This document shows positions 21,538 through 31,800 of a DNA stretch of 64,000 nucleotides, piece by piece; position 1 is the first letter of the stretch; every line of letters begins with the position of its first letter. Both the position numbers and the translations under genes were made by a program. Below the pieces are notes generated by a model. It was not told the origin of the DNA and searched no databases. It was given only the letters and a program-made list of their open reading frames with translations. The stretch is taken from the NCBI GenBank assembly GCA_947507875.1, contig CANNQP010000002.1, positions 62,001 through 126,000 on the forward strand, written 5' to 3'. Source of the stretch: Verrucomicrobiaceae bacterium (GTDB lineage Bacteria; Verrucomicrobiota; Verrucomicrobiia; Verrucomicrobiales; Verrucomicrobiaceae).

Positions 21538-22713
21538 ATGCAACCCATGCCAGCCCCGAAAAAAGCCGCCACCAGCAACAGTCAGCACCATGCCATCATC
21601 GGCACGGACGAGGGCCGGGTGAAAGAAGTCGCTCTGCGTTTGGTGCAGCAACTCGCTCCAGCTGACTCGGGAGACTTTGGCACCGAGATCGTCGAAGGTC
21701 AGGCCGACAATGCCGAACACGCCGGCCGCATCTGTGCCGATGTCATCATGGCCCTGCAAACGCTGCCCTTCTTTGGAGGGGGAAAAATCGTCTGGCTAAA
21801 AGGGGCCAATTTTCTCGGCGACAGCCAGACCGGCCGTGCCCAAGACGCTGTGGAAGGCTTCGAGCGCATCCTGGACGTGCTGGAGTCCGGCCTACCGCCG
21901 GACATCCGTTTGATCGTCAGCGCCAGCGCCATCGACAAACGCCGCACTGCTTACAAGCGCCTATCCAAAATTGCCGCTATCGATGTTCATGACAAACCTG
22001 ACACTAGCAAAACCGGCTGGGAAGGTGCCGTCATGGGTCAGATCCAGGGCCGCGTGCGTGAACTCGGGCTCATCTTTGAAAGTGGTGCCCTGGAGCTGCT
22101 CGTCCAGCTCTGTGGGGATGACACTCGACAGTTGGCCAACGAGCTGGAAAAAATCGATCTCTACTTAGGCGATCGACGCCGTTGCGGCCTCGCCACCGTG
22201 CGCGGCATGGTGTCCATGAGCCGGGCTGGCGTGTTATGGGAGATCGGCAACGCCATCGGCGCTCGCGACCTGCCGCGCGCGCTCGACCTGCTAGGCACAC
22301 TTCTCTATCAGGGCGAATCCGCCATCGGCCTACTTCTTGCCGCGATCGTGCCCAAGGTGCGCAATCTATTGATCATCAAAGAGCTCACCTCCAAAAACCC
22401 CGTTCATACGGCCAGCTACGACAGCTTCAGCCGCAGCCTAGAGGCACTGCCTGCTCATGTGACAGCCCATTTGCCGCGAAAAAAAGATGGCAGTGGATTC
22501 AATGTCTATCCCCTGTTCCTTTCCATGGCCGAAGCCCGAAAATTCACCCTGGAGGAGCTGCACGAAGGCCTGGAAGCCTGCCTGAATGCGAACGAGAAAC
22601 TCGTAACGACCCAGCTCGATGCGAAGGTCGTGTTGGAGCGCCTGCTCGTCGGCCTGCTCGCTCCCCGTCCGATCCGAAAAAACACCTCTCGGCCAACCGC
22701 CCGTGCAGCCTAA
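21538..22713 (+). CDS. holA: DNA polymerase III subunit delta
   Basis: HolA is the delta subunit of the clamp loader, opening the sliding clamp during replication. The 391-residue length fits. The N-terminal domain includes HHAIIGTDEGRVKEVA, FGTEIVEGQADN and an LPFFGGGKIVWLKGANFL segment, typical of delta (LPFFxxxRLVxVxN). The middle contains CGDDTRQLANELEKIDLYLG, the conserved family signature. The C-terminal helical region includes ALDLLGTLLYQGESAIGLLL. An alternative start is the ATG at 21547. fdhD follows 55 bases later on the same strand. Confidence 0.92.
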   Translation: MQPMPAPKKAATSNSQHHAIIGTDEGRVKEVALRLVQQLAPADSGDFGTEIVEGQADNAEHAGRICADVIMALQTLPFFGGGKIVWLKGANFLGDSQTGRAQDAVEGFERILDVLESGLPPDIRLIVSASAIDKRRTAYKRLSKIAAIDVHDKPDTSKTGWEGAVMGQIQGRVRELGLIFESGALELLVQLCGDDTRQLANELEKIDLYLGDRRRCGLATVRGMVSMSRAGVLWEIGNAIGARDLPRALDLLGTLLYQGESAIGLLLAAIVPKVRNLLIIKELTSKNPVHTASYDSFSRSLEALPAHVTAHLPRKKDGSGFNVYPLFLSMAEARKFTLEELHEGLEACLNANEKLVTTQLDAKVVLERLLVGLLAPRPIRKNTSRPTARAA

Positions 22714-22768
22714 GCGATGAAACTTCCCTCCTTCCTTCCCTTGAAAGCCTTTGGGTCGCCCCTCCGTC

Positions 22769-23605
22769 ATGCATCCTGACGCCGCCACTAGCCCCGTCCA
22801 GGTGCGCCGCGTGAGCCTGCCGGATATGGGGATCGAAACGCCGGATGTCGTCGCGCGGGAAGAACCGCTGGAAATCCGCGTGGAAGGTCGCAGTGTAGCG
22901 GTGGTGATGCGTACACCGGGTCACGATGAGGAGCTGGCCGCTGGCTTTTTGGTCACCGAGGGCGTGGTGCGCAGCGCGAGGGAGATTTTGGAAATCAGCC
23001 AGTGCCCCTCTGCGGGGAACACGCATGGCAATGTGGTGGATGTGCTGCTCGCGGGTGGAGCGGTGGTGGACTGGCAAAACCTAACGCGCCATGTCTTCAG
23101 CGCCTCCAGCTGTGGCATCTGTGGCAAAACCAGCATCGACAGTGTCTTCCAGCACTTTCCAGCAGTTTCGGGTCCTGACTCGACAGAGGCACTGCGAGTG
23201 CCGATGCATCGCCTAACTGGCCTGCCAGAGGCACTCCGCGCAGCGCAGGAGGCTTTTGCTCAAACGGGTGGCCTGCACGCCAGCGCCGTCTTTGACCCAG
23301 AAGGAACCATGCAGGTGATTCGCGAGGACGTAGGCCGCCACAATGCCCTCGACAAAGTCATCGGCTGGGCGCTGCGGGAAGGACGGCTGCCATTTCATCA
23401 GCAAATCCTGCTGGTCAGCGGTCGGGTGTCCTTTGAGATCATGCAAAAAGCCCTCGCTGCCGGGCTACCGATCGTCGCGGCCATTTCTGCACCGAGCAGC
23501 TTGGCGGTGGATTTTGCCATGGAATCCGGGCAGACCCTGGTGGGTTTCCTGCGCGGGCGCGGCATGAATGTTTACACCCATCCCTGGCGGCTAACGGCAG
23601 GCTGA
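22769..23605 (+). CDS. fdhD: Sulfur carrier protein FdhD
   Basis: FdhD passes sulfur from a cysteine desulfurase to the molybdenum cofactor of formate dehydrogenase, which is needed for its activity. Starting at the ATG at 22769, the product has 278 residues. It contains the cysteine motif SSCGICGKTSI, whose first cysteines are the sulfur-transfer site in the family, the early TPGHDEELAAGFLVTEGV segment, and the signature VIREDVGRHNALDKVIG. No formate dehydrogenase or molybdopterin gene lies in this window, so its client enzyme must be encoded elsewhere. It converges on the response regulator gene with 24 bases between stops. Confidence 0.95.
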   Translation: MHPDAATSPVQVRRVSLPDMGIETPDVVAREEPLEIRVEGRSVAVVMRTPGHDEELAAGFLVTEGVVRSAREILEISQCPSAGNTHGNVVDVLLAGGAVVDWQNLTRHVFSASSCGICGKTSIDSVFQHFPAVSGPDSTEALRVPMHRLTGLPEALRAAQEAFAQTGGLHASAVFDPEGTMQVIREDVGRHNALDKVIGWALREGRLPFHQQILLVSGRVSFEIMQKALAAGLPIVAAISAPSSLAVDFAMESGQTLVGFLRGRGMNVYTHPWRLTAG

Positions 23606-23629
23606 AGCCACACATCACAGGTTCAACGA

Positions 23630-24316
23630 TCACTCAAAGCGATACCCCGCGCCATGCACCGTGCGGATGATGCGTGGACTTGTCGGATCTATTTCAATGC
23701 GCTTGCGCAACTGAGAGATGTGCTGGTCCAAAGCTCGACTTTCGGGATAGTACTCCATGTCCCAAACCTCATCTGCGAGTTGATTGCGATCCACCACCTT
23801 GCCGCGTTTTTCATAAAGCAGCTTCAGCACCTTCAGATCACGGGGACTCAGGTGCATGTTCACCGTGCCCCGGTAAGCACGCAGCTCTGAAGGCACGATA
23901 CGCAGGTCGTCCATCATGAACGCGTCAGCATCGCTATCTTGATTCGCACTGCGACCCGCCGTGCGGCGGGTGATGGCGCGAATGCGGGCGATGATTTCTT
24001 TGACGCCGAAAGGCTTGGTCATGTAGTCGTCAGCCCCAAGCTCTAGCCCCAGCACCGCGTCGACTTCCTCGGCTTTGGCGGTGAGAAAAAGCAGGGGCAC
24101 CTGCTCGTCCAAGCGGCGAATTTGCTTGCAGACCTCATAGCCATTCTGGCCAGGCATCATCACATCCAAGCAGACAAAATCTGGCTTCATGGCTCGGAAA
24201 ACATCCATGGCTTGCAGGCCATCACTAGCGGTGAGGACTTCAAAGCCTTCCAGGCTTAGCAATTCACGCAAGGCTTCGCGGGTGTGTTCGTCGTCTTCAG
24301 CAATGAGAATTTTCAT
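23630..24316 (-). CDS. Response regulator, OmpR/PhoB type
   Basis: This is a 228-residue two-component transcription regulator. The receiver domain has the acidic pair D8-D9, phospho-acceptor D51 (in VCLDVMMPG), T79 and the invariant lysine K101 (in DDYMTKPFG). The C-terminal winged helix is of OmpR type (LSPRDLKVLKLLYEKRGKVV ... DQHISQLRKRIE ... RTVHGAGYRFE). The linker is rather long and acidic. It lies 29 bases downstream of the histidine kinase gene on the same strand, so the pair is almost certainly an operon and a cognate system. Target genes are not evident. Confidence 0.95.
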   Translation of the reverse strand: MKILIAEDDEHTREALRELLSLEGFEVLTASDGLQAMDVFRAMKPDFVCLDVMMPGQNGYEVCKQIRRLDEQVPLLFLTAKAEEVDAVLGLELGADDYMTKPFGVKEIIARIRAITRRTAGRSANQDSDADAFMMDDLRIVPSELRAYRGTVNMHLSPRDLKVLKLLYEKRGKVVDRNQLADEVWDMEYYPESRALDQHISQLRKRIEIDPTSPRIIRTVHGAGYRFE

Positions 24317-24345
24317 GGCAGGGGCTAGGTTCAGCAGGAAAAAAG

Positions 24346-26031
24346 TCAGCGTTTCACGGGCGGCGGCGGCTCAAAAGGCAGGGTCACGATGAAACGAGCC
24401 CCCTCCCGGTAATTGGGGCAGAGGTCCAAGCGACCGCCATGGAGTTCAGCGAGTTCTCGCGAAATGGTCAAACCGATGCCGGTACCAGTCACCCCTTCAT
24501 TCAAGTCAGAGCGCAGCCGCTCAAACGGCTCGAAGACGAGCCGCCGCTTGCTCTGGGGAATACCAGGCCCGCGGTCCTCGACAATGATGCGCGCCACTTG
24601 CTTGTCCAGATCCTGCTCGGTGGCAACATGGATGTATTTCCCATAGCCGGCGTACTTTTCCACGTTGGAAATGAGGTTCCCTAGGATCTGCTCGATAGCG
24701 TCAGGGTCAGCTTTCATCTCACTCGGACCGACGAGTCGCGTGCGCACGCCAAAGCCCTTTCGCTCGAGCAACAGCCGCCAGTGGTTCACCGCGCGCTGCA
24801 CGACATGATCGAGCGAAATCGGGCGAGGCTGCACGGTCAGCTTATCCCGCTGCTGCCGCGAGTAGTTCAGCACGTTTTGGATGAGGCGATCCAGACGGGC
24901 CACCTCCGTCTCGACCACACCAAGATGCCGTCGGCTGATGGAGTCTCCCGAATGTTCCATGCGGCTGGAGGCCATTTCTGCATAGAGGCGGATGTTTGTC
25001 AGCGGCGTCTTCAGCTCATGGGAGATCTGGTTCACGAAACTGACCCGCTGCTGCGCCACGCGAATTTCACGGGCATTTTCGCGGAAAAACGTCCACGCCA
25101 ACGCCACCACCAACAGGCAGCCTGAACCGACACCGAGCAGGATGGGCGCCAGGTATGGCTTCGGGAACTCTTCGCTGGCCGGAGTATAGGCCAACTGCCA
25201 CTGGGAGAGCGGTACAAAGCAGCGGAGGCTAGCGACGGAGTGGCCATCGGAACCCGCACGGGCCTGACCCCAGCGATGCAAAGGACTGCCAGTGACCGTG
25301 GCCAAAGTCATCTGGCCTGGGTAGTTCTGCAGACCAGGAATCGGCAGGCGGGCAAACAGCGCCTGGCGCACCGCCGTGCTGTCTAGACGGGCGCAGAGCA
25401 AGCGCTCCCCAAGCAGCCTCCAGTAAATGAAATCACCATCGCTGTTGTGCCAGCCGCTCAAAAAAGCCGGAGCGGCCCCAGTCTCTTCATGGCCCAGGTG
25501 GTAGCGCGACTGCTTCACTGCCGTCTGCCACACACTGATGGGAGAGCTCAGCGGCCCCTCGCTCACCTCACCCAGCGGAATAAAGGGCTGATCCGTCGCA
25601 GAGCTAGGTAGCCCTGCCATCAATCCCACGGCTTCTAGTTGCTTCCACAGGGCGGCACTGCGCACTGCGGCCATCGCCTCAACATTGGGCTGAAAGCGCT
25701 TGGGACCCATCTCGGGTTGGATAGGCCCGCTGCTGTCTGCAGACCAGAGCTCCGCGACCCAGGGATGCTTCGCTAGAGCCTCACTCGGCGATAACTCCGC
25801 CGCACCCGCCGCTTGCCCCAAGCCATCCAGATCATCGGTGAGTTGACGTAGATCATCCACCAACTGGTGCGCGGCGACGTGGAGCCTCTCATTCAAAATA
25901 GCCTCCCGCGCTTGCTCCGTGGCTCGGGCTGCGTCTCGCAGCAAATGGCTGCCCAGCCAAGCCAACAGGGCCACCGGCATCACAACCAGCAGCGTGACGA
26001 GAGTAGGGGTGCGGCAAGGCTGAAGGGACAT
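24346..26031 (-). CDS. Membrane sensor histidine kinase
   Basis: From the ATG at 26031 this is a 561-residue kinase. A first membrane segment (LVTLLVVMPVALLAWLGSHL) is followed by about 270 residues outside the membrane with no recognised sensor family, then a second segment (about residues 293-315). There is no obvious HAMP domain. The HisKA box is at SHELKTPLTNIRLY with the phosphorylated histidine near residue 338. The ATPase domain shows the N box (LGNLISNVEKYA), DRGPGIP and GTGIGLTISRELAELH. It precedes its response regulator. Divergently, 187 bases away, starts a sugar-binding-type lipoprotein gene that may be a sensing partner or target (inference). Confidence 0.93.
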   Translation of the reverse strand: MSLQPCRTPTLVTLLVVMPVALLAWLGSHLLRDAARATEQAREAILNERLHVAAHQLVDDLRQLTDDLDGLGQAAGAAELSPSEALAKHPWVAELWSADSSGPIQPEMGPKRFQPNVEAMAAVRSAALWKQLEAVGLMAGLPSSATDQPFIPLGEVSEGPLSSPISVWQTAVKQSRYHLGHEETGAAPAFLSGWHNSDGDFIYWRLLGERLLCARLDSTAVRQALFARLPIPGLQNYPGQMTLATVTGSPLHRWGQARAGSDGHSVASLRCFVPLSQWQLAYTPASEEFPKPYLAPILLGVGSGCLLVVALAWTFFRENAREIRVAQQRVSFVNQISHELKTPLTNIRLYAEMASSRMEHSGDSISRRHLGVVETEVARLDRLIQNVLNYSRQQRDKLTVQPRPISLDHVVQRAVNHWRLLLERKGFGVRTRLVGPSEMKADPDAIEQILGNLISNVEKYAGYGKYIHVATEQDLDKQVARIIVEDRGPGIPQSKRRLVFEPFERLRSDLNEGVTGTGIGLTISRELAELHGGRLDLCPNYREGARFIVTLPFEPPPPVKR

Positions 26032-26218
26032 GAGGCAAAGACCAGCCGCCAAAAAAGTAGGAGATTCCCGATCGTTGACACCGTGTTTTTTATAAAATTC
26101 TCGTCAGCCCCGCCCCAACCATCGCCCATTCTGCTTCCGTTCGGTAAAATTCCTGGCTCAGCCCTCATGCCCAGGCTTGTCGCCGCCACGCTTTCATGGC
26201 TTGCTCTCTCAAAAAACC

Positions 26219-27229
26219 ATGATGTCCCCGCTTCGACCGCTTTTTCTTGTGCCACTCTTGGTGCTCTCCCTGGTCATTCCGAGCTGCAAACGCGAAACAG
26301 AACGCGCCCAAACAGCGCCGCCCCAGATCGTGCTGCTGACAGCAAACGCGAAGCGCCCTTACGAGGCCGCTCAGCTGCAAATCTTGCAGAGATTGGTGGC
26401 CAGCCTCCCTGGGCTTCGGTTTAGCACCCAAGATGCCGCCGGAGACGCGAACCAGCAGGCAAGCCAGCTGGACCAAGCGCTGACCGACAAGCCGCTCGCG
26501 ATCGTCTTCACGCCTGTGAGGGCCGATAGCTTGGCACCTGCCATCGCAAAAGCGACCCAAGAAGGGCGCACCATGCTGATCGGACTGGGTGCCGCATCCG
26601 CTAAGCTTCCTGGCGTGATTTCTCTGCAGGTCGATCAGCACGGGCTGGGCCGCATGGCAGGCGAATTGGTCGTGCAGGCTCTGCAGCGCAAGGCGCAGGC
26701 CGAGGGGAAGAACGAAGCGCATGGACGTGTGGTAGAATTGCGAGGTGATGATGAAGATGATTCAGACAGTGGACAGCGGCACGCCGGCTTCCTCGAAGTG
26801 CTCAGCAAGCAGCCGGGCATCATCCTTGTACACGATGCCGCAGGGCAATGGTCGCGCAAAGGTGGCCAGGAGCGGACCACTGAGGCGCTGCGGCTGCAGT
26901 CGCGCTTCGAGATCATCTATGCGCACAATGACGCCATGGCACTGGGAGCCTCCAGCGCCCTAGGGGAGCACCGCTCAGATGTCATGATCATCGGCACTGA
27001 TGGCTACCGCGGACAGGAAGGCGGCTACTCTCTCGTCAACCAGGGTGACATCGATGCCAGCATCTACCAGCCGGTCTTGGTCGATCTGGCCCTAAAGATC
27101 ATTCAACGTCGTTCCGAAGAACCCACTTTTATTGCCAAGCCCACGTATCGCGTGGCACCCGCAGTAATCACTCCGAAGACCGTGGATGAAATCCGCCTGA
27201 AGGGCTTCCCTGCCCTGCCCGATCTTTGA
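26219..27229 (+). CDS. Periplasmic sugar-binding-type lipoprotein
   Basis: From the ATG at 26219 the 336-residue protein begins with a hydrophobic signal ending in SLVIPSC, a probable though imperfect lipobox. The mature part follows the LacI/ribose-binding protein fold: QIVLLTANAKRPYEAAQL, KPLAIVFTPVRADSLAPAI, RHAGFLEVLSKQPGI, IIYAHNDAMALGASSAL and VMIIGTDGYRGQEGG, the last two being hallmarks of Peripla_BP_4. An acidic run (GDDEDDSDSGQ) lies between the lobes. No permease or ATPase gene is adjacent, so it may serve a sensor instead of a transporter; the divergent histidine kinase is the obvious candidate (inference). Confidence 0.85.
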   Translation: MMSPLRPLFLVPLLVLSLVIPSCKRETERAQTAPPQIVLLTANAKRPYEAAQLQILQRLVASLPGLRFSTQDAAGDANQQASQLDQALTDKPLAIVFTPVRADSLAPAIAKATQEGRTMLIGLGAASAKLPGVISLQVDQHGLGRMAGELVVQALQRKAQAEGKNEAHGRVVELRGDDEDDSDSGQRHAGFLEVLSKQPGIILVHDAAGQWSRKGGQERTTEALRLQSRFEIIYAHNDAMALGASSALGEHRSDVMIIGTDGYRGQEGGYSLVNQGDIDASIYQPVLVDLALKIIQRRSEEPTFIAKPTYRVAPAVITPKTVDEIRLKGFPALPDL

Positions 27230-27296
27230 GCAGAAAGTGCATCGCGAATAAACCTAACGCCTTGCCTCATCGCACTTAAGCGGCATACATGGCCGC

Positions 27297-28730
27297 ATGA
27301 GCCATTTGCTGATCCGCGCCTACCTGGCCCTGATCTTCTCCGCGAGCCTTTCCGCGCGGGAATGGCAAAGCGCCGATGGGACGCGCAGCCTCCAGGCCGA
27401 CTTTGTCGCCTTAAAAAACAGTCAAGTGCTCCTGCGCTTACCAGATGGGAAAACCACCGGTCTTAGCATCAGCGCTCTAGGGGCGGACGATGCCGAATTT
27501 GCCCGCCTCGCTCAGGCAAGCCTGACCGATGCCACCGCGCAGGGACCGCAGACACTGCAGGTCCAAATCGTGCTGGCGGAGGGAGCCATCGCCCGCCTCG
27601 GCAGCAAGGCCCCCAGTCCGGACTCTCCCTGGATCTTTGCAGGAGAAATGATTTACCTGCTGCCGAGTCCAGAGCCCTTCGAAAAAGGCACTCGGCTCGA
27701 AGCACGCCCACTTTTCCCGGCAGGTCAGCGCACCTTTGTTCCCTTGGATGGTGACCCGGTCATCATTCGCGCTTTTGCGCTAGGCCTAGAGCAAGCCGCA
27801 GCCACTGCGCTCGACCAACGCCACGCGGCTGGCGGAGACCCCTCCCGGCTCGCCCCGCAGATCACCGAACCGCTAGTGCAGATCATCACCACACGCGGGC
27901 TCGCCATTCCTTTGGGCAAAGGTTATTACCTCGCGGAAAGTCGCCTGCTGAAGGGCGCGGCCAGCACCGTGCTGCATGAAAATGCCAAGGACTACCCGGT
28001 GAAGGTCATCAAGGAAGATGCCGGGGTCGGCCTCAGCCTCGTGAAGAGCGAATTCGAGATGGAGCCCCTGCGCTTGCTGCCACGAGAGCCAGCCCAGATC
28101 GGTCAGAGCCTCTTTGCCATATCCCTGTCTCTCACCAGCACGCGAAAAACTTTCGCGCCCCCTTCGCTATCGCGCGGCATTGTCAGTCAGTCCGGGTCGA
28201 GCAGCCGCTTTCAACACGACGCCGCCATCGATCCTGATTGCGTCGGCGGCTATCTGATGAGTGACCGCTGGGAAGTTCTTGGCGTCTTTTTCCGCCACGA
28301 ATCTCGGGTCGAAATCCTGAATTCAGGCGCACGCAGCAGTGCCAAGCCCCTTGAAGCCAGAACGGAACGCGTGGAGGCCCTCCACAGTCGCTCTCTAGAT
28401 CAATGGCTCTTCGAAGGAGAAAAAGGCGCACTGCGTCGCCTCCCAGGCGTTCCCACGCCACGATCCGGGAGCCTTGGTGACGAGCCCAAAGAAGTGATCG
28501 AGCGGCTACGGGCCAGCACCGCCTTGATCATCGCCAGCCGAGAAGAAAAACGGGATCCCCCCGTGCGCCGAAGGGCAGCCATCAGCGGGTCTCCTGCCCC
28601 TGATGGGGCCGCGCCAGCCTTCAGCCTGAGCGGTTCGGGCACCCGTCACAATCGCACCTGCCGCTATTTCAATATGGCCAAACCCTGCCAAGCCACGGAG
28701 GGCAAACCTTGCAAACTCTGCGGCGGCTGA
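27297..28730 (+). CDS. Exported SHD1-domain protein with trypsin-like region
   Basis: This 477-residue protein has a signal peptide (up to about residue 20) and then an SHD1-like domain (REWQSADGTRSLQADFVAL ... VLLRLPDGKTTGLSI), a small beta-barrel common in Planctomycetes and Verrucomicrobia. A middle region (about 190-340) resembles a degenerate trypsin-like protease fold; no clear catalytic triad is visible (SQSGSSSRFQHDAAID lies where GDSGG would be expected). The C-terminus has a spaced histidine/cysteine cluster (HNRTCRYF, PCQAT, PCKLCGG), a possible metal site seen at the ends of other exported proteins of these phyla. The function is not known. Confidence 0.75.
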   Translation: MSHLLIRAYLALIFSASLSAREWQSADGTRSLQADFVALKNSQVLLRLPDGKTTGLSISALGADDAEFARLAQASLTDATAQGPQTLQVQIVLAEGAIARLGSKAPSPDSPWIFAGEMIYLLPSPEPFEKGTRLEARPLFPAGQRTFVPLDGDPVIIRAFALGLEQAAATALDQRHAAGGDPSRLAPQITEPLVQIITTRGLAIPLGKGYYLAESRLLKGAASTVLHENAKDYPVKVIKEDAGVGLSLVKSEFEMEPLRLLPREPAQIGQSLFAISLSLTSTRKTFAPPSLSRGIVSQSGSSSRFQHDAAIDPDCVGGYLMSDRWEVLGVFFRHESRVEILNSGARSSAKPLEARTERVEALHSRSLDQWLFEGEKGALRRLPGVPTPRSGSLGDEPKEVIERLRASTALIIASREEKRDPPVRRRAAISGSPAPDGAAPAFSLSGSGTRHNRTCRYFNMAKPCQATEGKPCKLCGG

Positions 28731-28857
28731 TCACCTGTCGAGCATCTGCGCAAGCCCCTTCGAGCGTAGGAATTAGCCAGCCATCGGCGTTCCCTCCACC
28801 CCTGATATCAATTTTGATGCATACTCCCGCCTTGCATCCTGCTATCAGCACGCCAAG

Positions 28858-31800
28858 ATGCGCGCCCTTTTTTGCACTAAAATGACCACCTCAGGACTCC
28901 CCCAAAACGGTCTCCCTCCAGCCCAGGGCCTATATGATCCGCGCCACGAGCACGATGCCTGCGGCGTGGGCTTTGTCTGCCACCTGAAGGGGAAGAAATC
29001 CCACAAGATCGTCTCAGACGCTCTGCAAATCCTTGAAAACCTGGATCACCGAGGTGCCTGTGTTGAAGAAAACACAGGAGATGGAGCCGGCATCCTTCTG
29101 CAACTGCCTCATGACTTTCTGACCAAGGCCGCCAAGGCCACCGGCTTTGACCTGCCTGCCCAAGGTCACTACGGTGTATCTAACCTCTTCGTCTCGAAAG
29201 ACGCCCAGGTTCGTCAGCAGGTGAAGGCCATCTTTGAAAAGATCTGTCAGGAAGAAGGTTGTCCTGTCATCGGTTGGCGCGACATTCCCACCGACAACGC
29301 CACGCTCGGCAAGTCCGCCAAGGCCAGCGAGCCCTTCAACCTTCAGGTTTTCATCAAGCGCGGCGAAACGCTGGCGGATGAAGCCGCCTTTGAGCGCAAG
29401 CTTTACGTCATCCGCAAGCTGGCTCACACCCAGATCCGGGCCACCAAGATCGACACCTGCTGGTACGCCCCCAGCATGAGCTGCCGCACCTTGGTTTACA
29501 AAGGCATGCTCACTCCGCATCAGGTGGGTGCTTATTTCAAAGACCTGCGCGACGAGGACATGACCTCCGCCCTGGGTCTGGTTCACTCCCGCTTCTCCAC
29601 GAATACCTTCCCGAGCTGGGAGCGCAGCCACCCCTACCGTTACATCGCTCACAACGGAGAGATCAATACCCTGCGCGGCAACATCAACTGGATGCACGCC
29701 CGCCAGTCCCTCTTTGCCTCCGAGCTGTTCGGGGAAGACATCCACAAGATCAAACCCGTCATCAACATCGACGGCTCGGACTCCACCATTTTTGACAACA
29801 CCCTGGAGCTCATGGTCCTGGCCGGTCGCAGCCTGCCTCATGCGATGATGATGATGATTCCCGAACCGTGGAGTGGCCACGAGTCGATGAGTGAGTCGAA
29901 GAAAGCCTTCTACGAATATCATTCCTGCCTCATGGAGCCCTGGGACGGCCCCGCCTCGGTCGCTTTCACCGATGGCACGATGATGGGTGCCACGCTGGAC
30001 CGCAATGGCCTGCGCCCCTCGCGCTATTATGTCACCCACGATGACTTTGTGATCATGGGTTCCGAAGCTGGCGTGCTGCCAGTCGATCCAGCAAACGTGA
30101 AGCTCAAGGGCCGCTTGCAGCCGGGCAAGATGTTCATCGTGAACATGAACGAAGGACGCATCGTGCCCGATGAGGAGATCAAGCAGCAAATCGCGTCCGA
30201 AAAACCTTATCGCGAGTGGCTCGACAAGAACCTCGTGAAGCTGGCTGACATTGCTGACGGTGCTCCTGCACCGCTGCCAGACCACGAGACGATGTTGAAG
30301 CGCCAGCAGGCCTTTGGTTACACCTGGGAAGACCTCCGCATGCTCATGGCACCGATGGCCCGTGATGGCGTGGAGGCCGTGGGTTCGATGGGCACCGACA
30401 TCCCGATCGCCGTGCTGTCGAACAAGGCCAAGCTGCTTTACGACTACTTCAAGCAGCTCTTCGCGCAGGTGACGAACCCGCCGATTGACTGTATTCGCGA
30501 GGAAATCGTCACGTCGCCGATCACGACCATCGGTCGCGAGGGCAACCTGCTCGATCCGAAACCGGAAAGCTGCCATTTGATCGAGCTGAAGACGCCGATC
30601 CTCAGCAATGAGGAGCTCGCGAAGCTCAAAGGCATCGCCGATGGCCAGTTTGCCTCCGCGACGCTCGACATCACCTTTGACCCGAAAAAGGGCGCGAAGG
30701 GCCTCGAAGCCGCGATGGACGCACTTTGCGCCCAGGCGGACGATTTGATCAAACAGGGCCGCAACATCCTCATTTTGACGGATCGCGGCGTTTCGGCCGA
30801 AAAGGCTCCGATTCCGGCTCTTCTGGCCGTGGGCGGTCTGCACCATCATTTGATCCGCAAAGGCACCCGCACGCAGTGCGACATCGTGCTCGAGTCCGGC
30901 GAACCTCGCGAAGTGCATCACTTCTGCACGCTGATCGGTTTCGGCTGCGGCGCGATCAATCCTTACCTCGCCTTTGAAACGCTGGACGACATGATCCGCC
31001 AGGGTTTGCTCGTGAACGTGGACCACAAGAAGGCGGTTTATAACTTCATCAAGGCTGCCACGAAGGGCGTGATCAAAGTCGCGTCGAAAATCGGCATCTC
31101 CACGATGCAGAGCTATCGCGGGGCGCAGATCTTTGAAGCCGTGGGCCTCAGCAAGAGCGTGGTGGACAAGTATTTCACCTGGACCGCCACTCGCGTGGAA
31201 GGCAGCGACATCAACGTGATCGCCGAAGAAGCCATCCAGCGCCACATGCGCGGCTTCCCGGATCGCGATTCTCAGGTGCACGCGCTCGACGTAGGCGGTG
31301 ACTACCAATGGCGCAAGGAAGGTGAAGCTCACCTTTTCAACCCGCTGACGATCCACACGCTGCAAAAGGCGGTGCGCACGGGCAACTACGAGACCTTCAA
31401 AAATTACACCGCGCTGGTGAACACGCAGGTGAAGCAGTTCTACACGCTGCGTGGTCTGCTCGACTTCAAGGCACAGACTCCCGTGCCGATCGAAGAGGTG
31501 GAAAGCGTCGAAAGCATCATGAAGCGCTTCAAAACGGGCGCGATGAGCTACGGCTCCATCTCCAGCGAGGCGCATGAAGCGCTCGCCATCGCCATGAACC
31601 GCGTGGGCGGCAAATCGAACACCGGTGAAGGTGGCGAAGACCCTGCCCGCTACACGTGGACGAATGAGAAGGGTGATTCGAAGAACAGCGCCATCAAGCA
31701 GGTCGCCTCGGGCCGCTTTGGCGTCACCAGCCTCTACTTGAGCCAGGCACGCGAAATCCAGATCAAGATGGCCCAGGGCGCGAAGCCCGGTGAAGGCGGC

